A stretch of DNA of 32,915 bases from Desulfobacterales bacterium (GTDB lineage Bacteria > Desulfobacterota > Desulfobacteria > Desulfobacterales > UBA11574), in contig JAUVTO010000004.1 of NCBI GenBank assembly GCA_030601485.1, positions 1 through 32,915 of the forward strand. The letters are read 5' to 3'. Each line of letters starts with the position of its first letter. Within the stretch, counting starts at the first letter, position 1. Below the pieces are notes generated by a model. The model ran no database searches, was not told the origin of the DNA, and was given only the letters and a program-made list of their open reading frames with translations. This document shows, in pieces, positions 32,495-32,915 of the stretch. The translations under genes were made by a program, and so were the position numbers.

Positions 32495-32661
32495 GTGGTC
32501 TTCCCGAAATGTTGTTTAAATTAGGAAAATAAAAGGCTGGTTAAAAGTCAGTTGTTGGGGGATTTGCAAACGGGGTTATTATTGCTGATGAGTACATTAA
32601 AAAACTACAATAAAAAGATCTTGCTGGCCCGGTAAAATGTGAATATTTCGTGTCTGAAGCT

Positions 32662-32856
32662 TCAATTACCGAAAAATGAAGGTTTATAACCGAAATCAAC
32701 CCTGGATTTAAAGTCATCGGACAGCACTGGGTATTTATTTATTATTATTTTTTCAAATTTCGTTTTTCCTTTGCATTCACGATCGCAGACTTTTTCATGA
32801 TCTGGCTGTACGATATAGATAACAAAGGTTTTCTGTTTGCACCGGTCACAAATCAT
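32662..32856 (-). CDS. Small Cys-motif (zinc-ribbon-like) protein
   Basis: 64 residues. C3-D-R-C6 near the N-terminus and C24-D-R-E-C28 form a potential four-Cys metal site spaced like a small zinc ribbon (CxxC...CxxxC). The rest is basic (KGKTKFEKIIINKYP) and ends FGYKPSFFGN. AAGGGGGGACC lies 6-8 bp before ATG 32856, a good ribosome binding site, which supports it as a real gene despite its size. I do not recognise the family beyond the Cys pattern. It is upstream of the HU/IHF gene on the same strand, 167 bp away, so joint transcription is possible but not shown. Confidence 0.65.
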   Translation of the reverse strand: MICDRCKQKTFVIYIVQPDHEKVCDRECKGKTKFEKIIINKYPVLSDDFKSRVDFGYKPSFFGN

Positions 32857-32915
32857 TTTGGTCCCCCCTTCTTTAGCATTTTATTCTTTATCTTTTATGC
32901 TCTGAATGAATTTGC

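Overview
This 32.9 kb window is moderately AT-rich bacterial chromosome. It is most likely from a sulfate-reducing Desulfobacterota (Desulfobacterales-type) genome. The support is circumstantial: an in-frame UGA/selenocysteine peroxiredoxin, paired YkgJ-type Cys-cluster proteins, Slp lipoproteins, a PBPRA1643-type SEC-C protein, UPF0182 and DUF1846 proteins, and many short palindromic repeats of the kind crowded into such genomes. No rRNA operon, complete tRNA, CRISPR array or intact transposase gene is present.

Layout. 1-652 is non-coding with a long palindromic repeat. 653-1771 (-) encodes a stand-alone HsdR-N-like domain protein followed by a nucleoside deaminase. 1975-7448 (+) is a likely operon: dGTPase-like HD hydrolase, two Cys-cluster proteins, and a 980-residue secreted M1 peptidase-ChaN-PDZ fusion. 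7696-9412 (+) holds an orphan ParA ATPase and a small hydrophilic protein separated by a second copy of the palindromic repeat. 9413-9999 is repeat-rich non-coding DNA. 10000-11862 (+) is an ABC-F ATPase, followed by an 82-residue unknown protein, a decayed group II intron 3' end and a GNAT fragment. 13075-14529 (+) is an oxidative-defence pair: exported Fe-type superoxide dismutase and a selenocysteine peroxiredoxin whose gene is split by TGA at 14119.

14827-16677 (-) holds two Slp-family lipoproteins, the remains of a HigBA-like toxin-antitoxin pair, and TenA. 16784-18091 is a mobile-DNA scrapyard: the C-terminal piece of a REP-associated transposase, then an intact higBA toxin-antitoxin pair with its own promoter/operator, followed within 6 bp of the higA stop by a well-formed integron attC site. 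18183-23424 (-) is a sugar-phosphate cluster: HAD phosphatase, a beta-phosphoglucomutase/GH65 phosphorylase fusion, and a P-loop kinase. Then come a tRNA-Glu 3' fragment, a 34-residue lysine-rich protein, a cold-shock protein, a DUF1846 protein, an LEA-like repeat lipoprotein, a SEC-C protein, the UPF0182 membrane protein, a diguanylate cyclase, an HU/IHF protein and a small Cys-motif protein.

The most informative signals not explained by ordinary genes are the Sec codon with a SECIS-like hairpin, the attC site behind higBA, a four-member family of small elements with ~19 bp inverted termini (two copies 97% identical but inverted, 17 kb apart), a ghost toxin-antitoxin locus whose strong ribosome binding site still reads into a lipoprotein gene, and a tRNA-Glu 3' fragment that may mark an old integration site. 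All family assignments are from recognition of motifs in the translated sequence; no database search was run.
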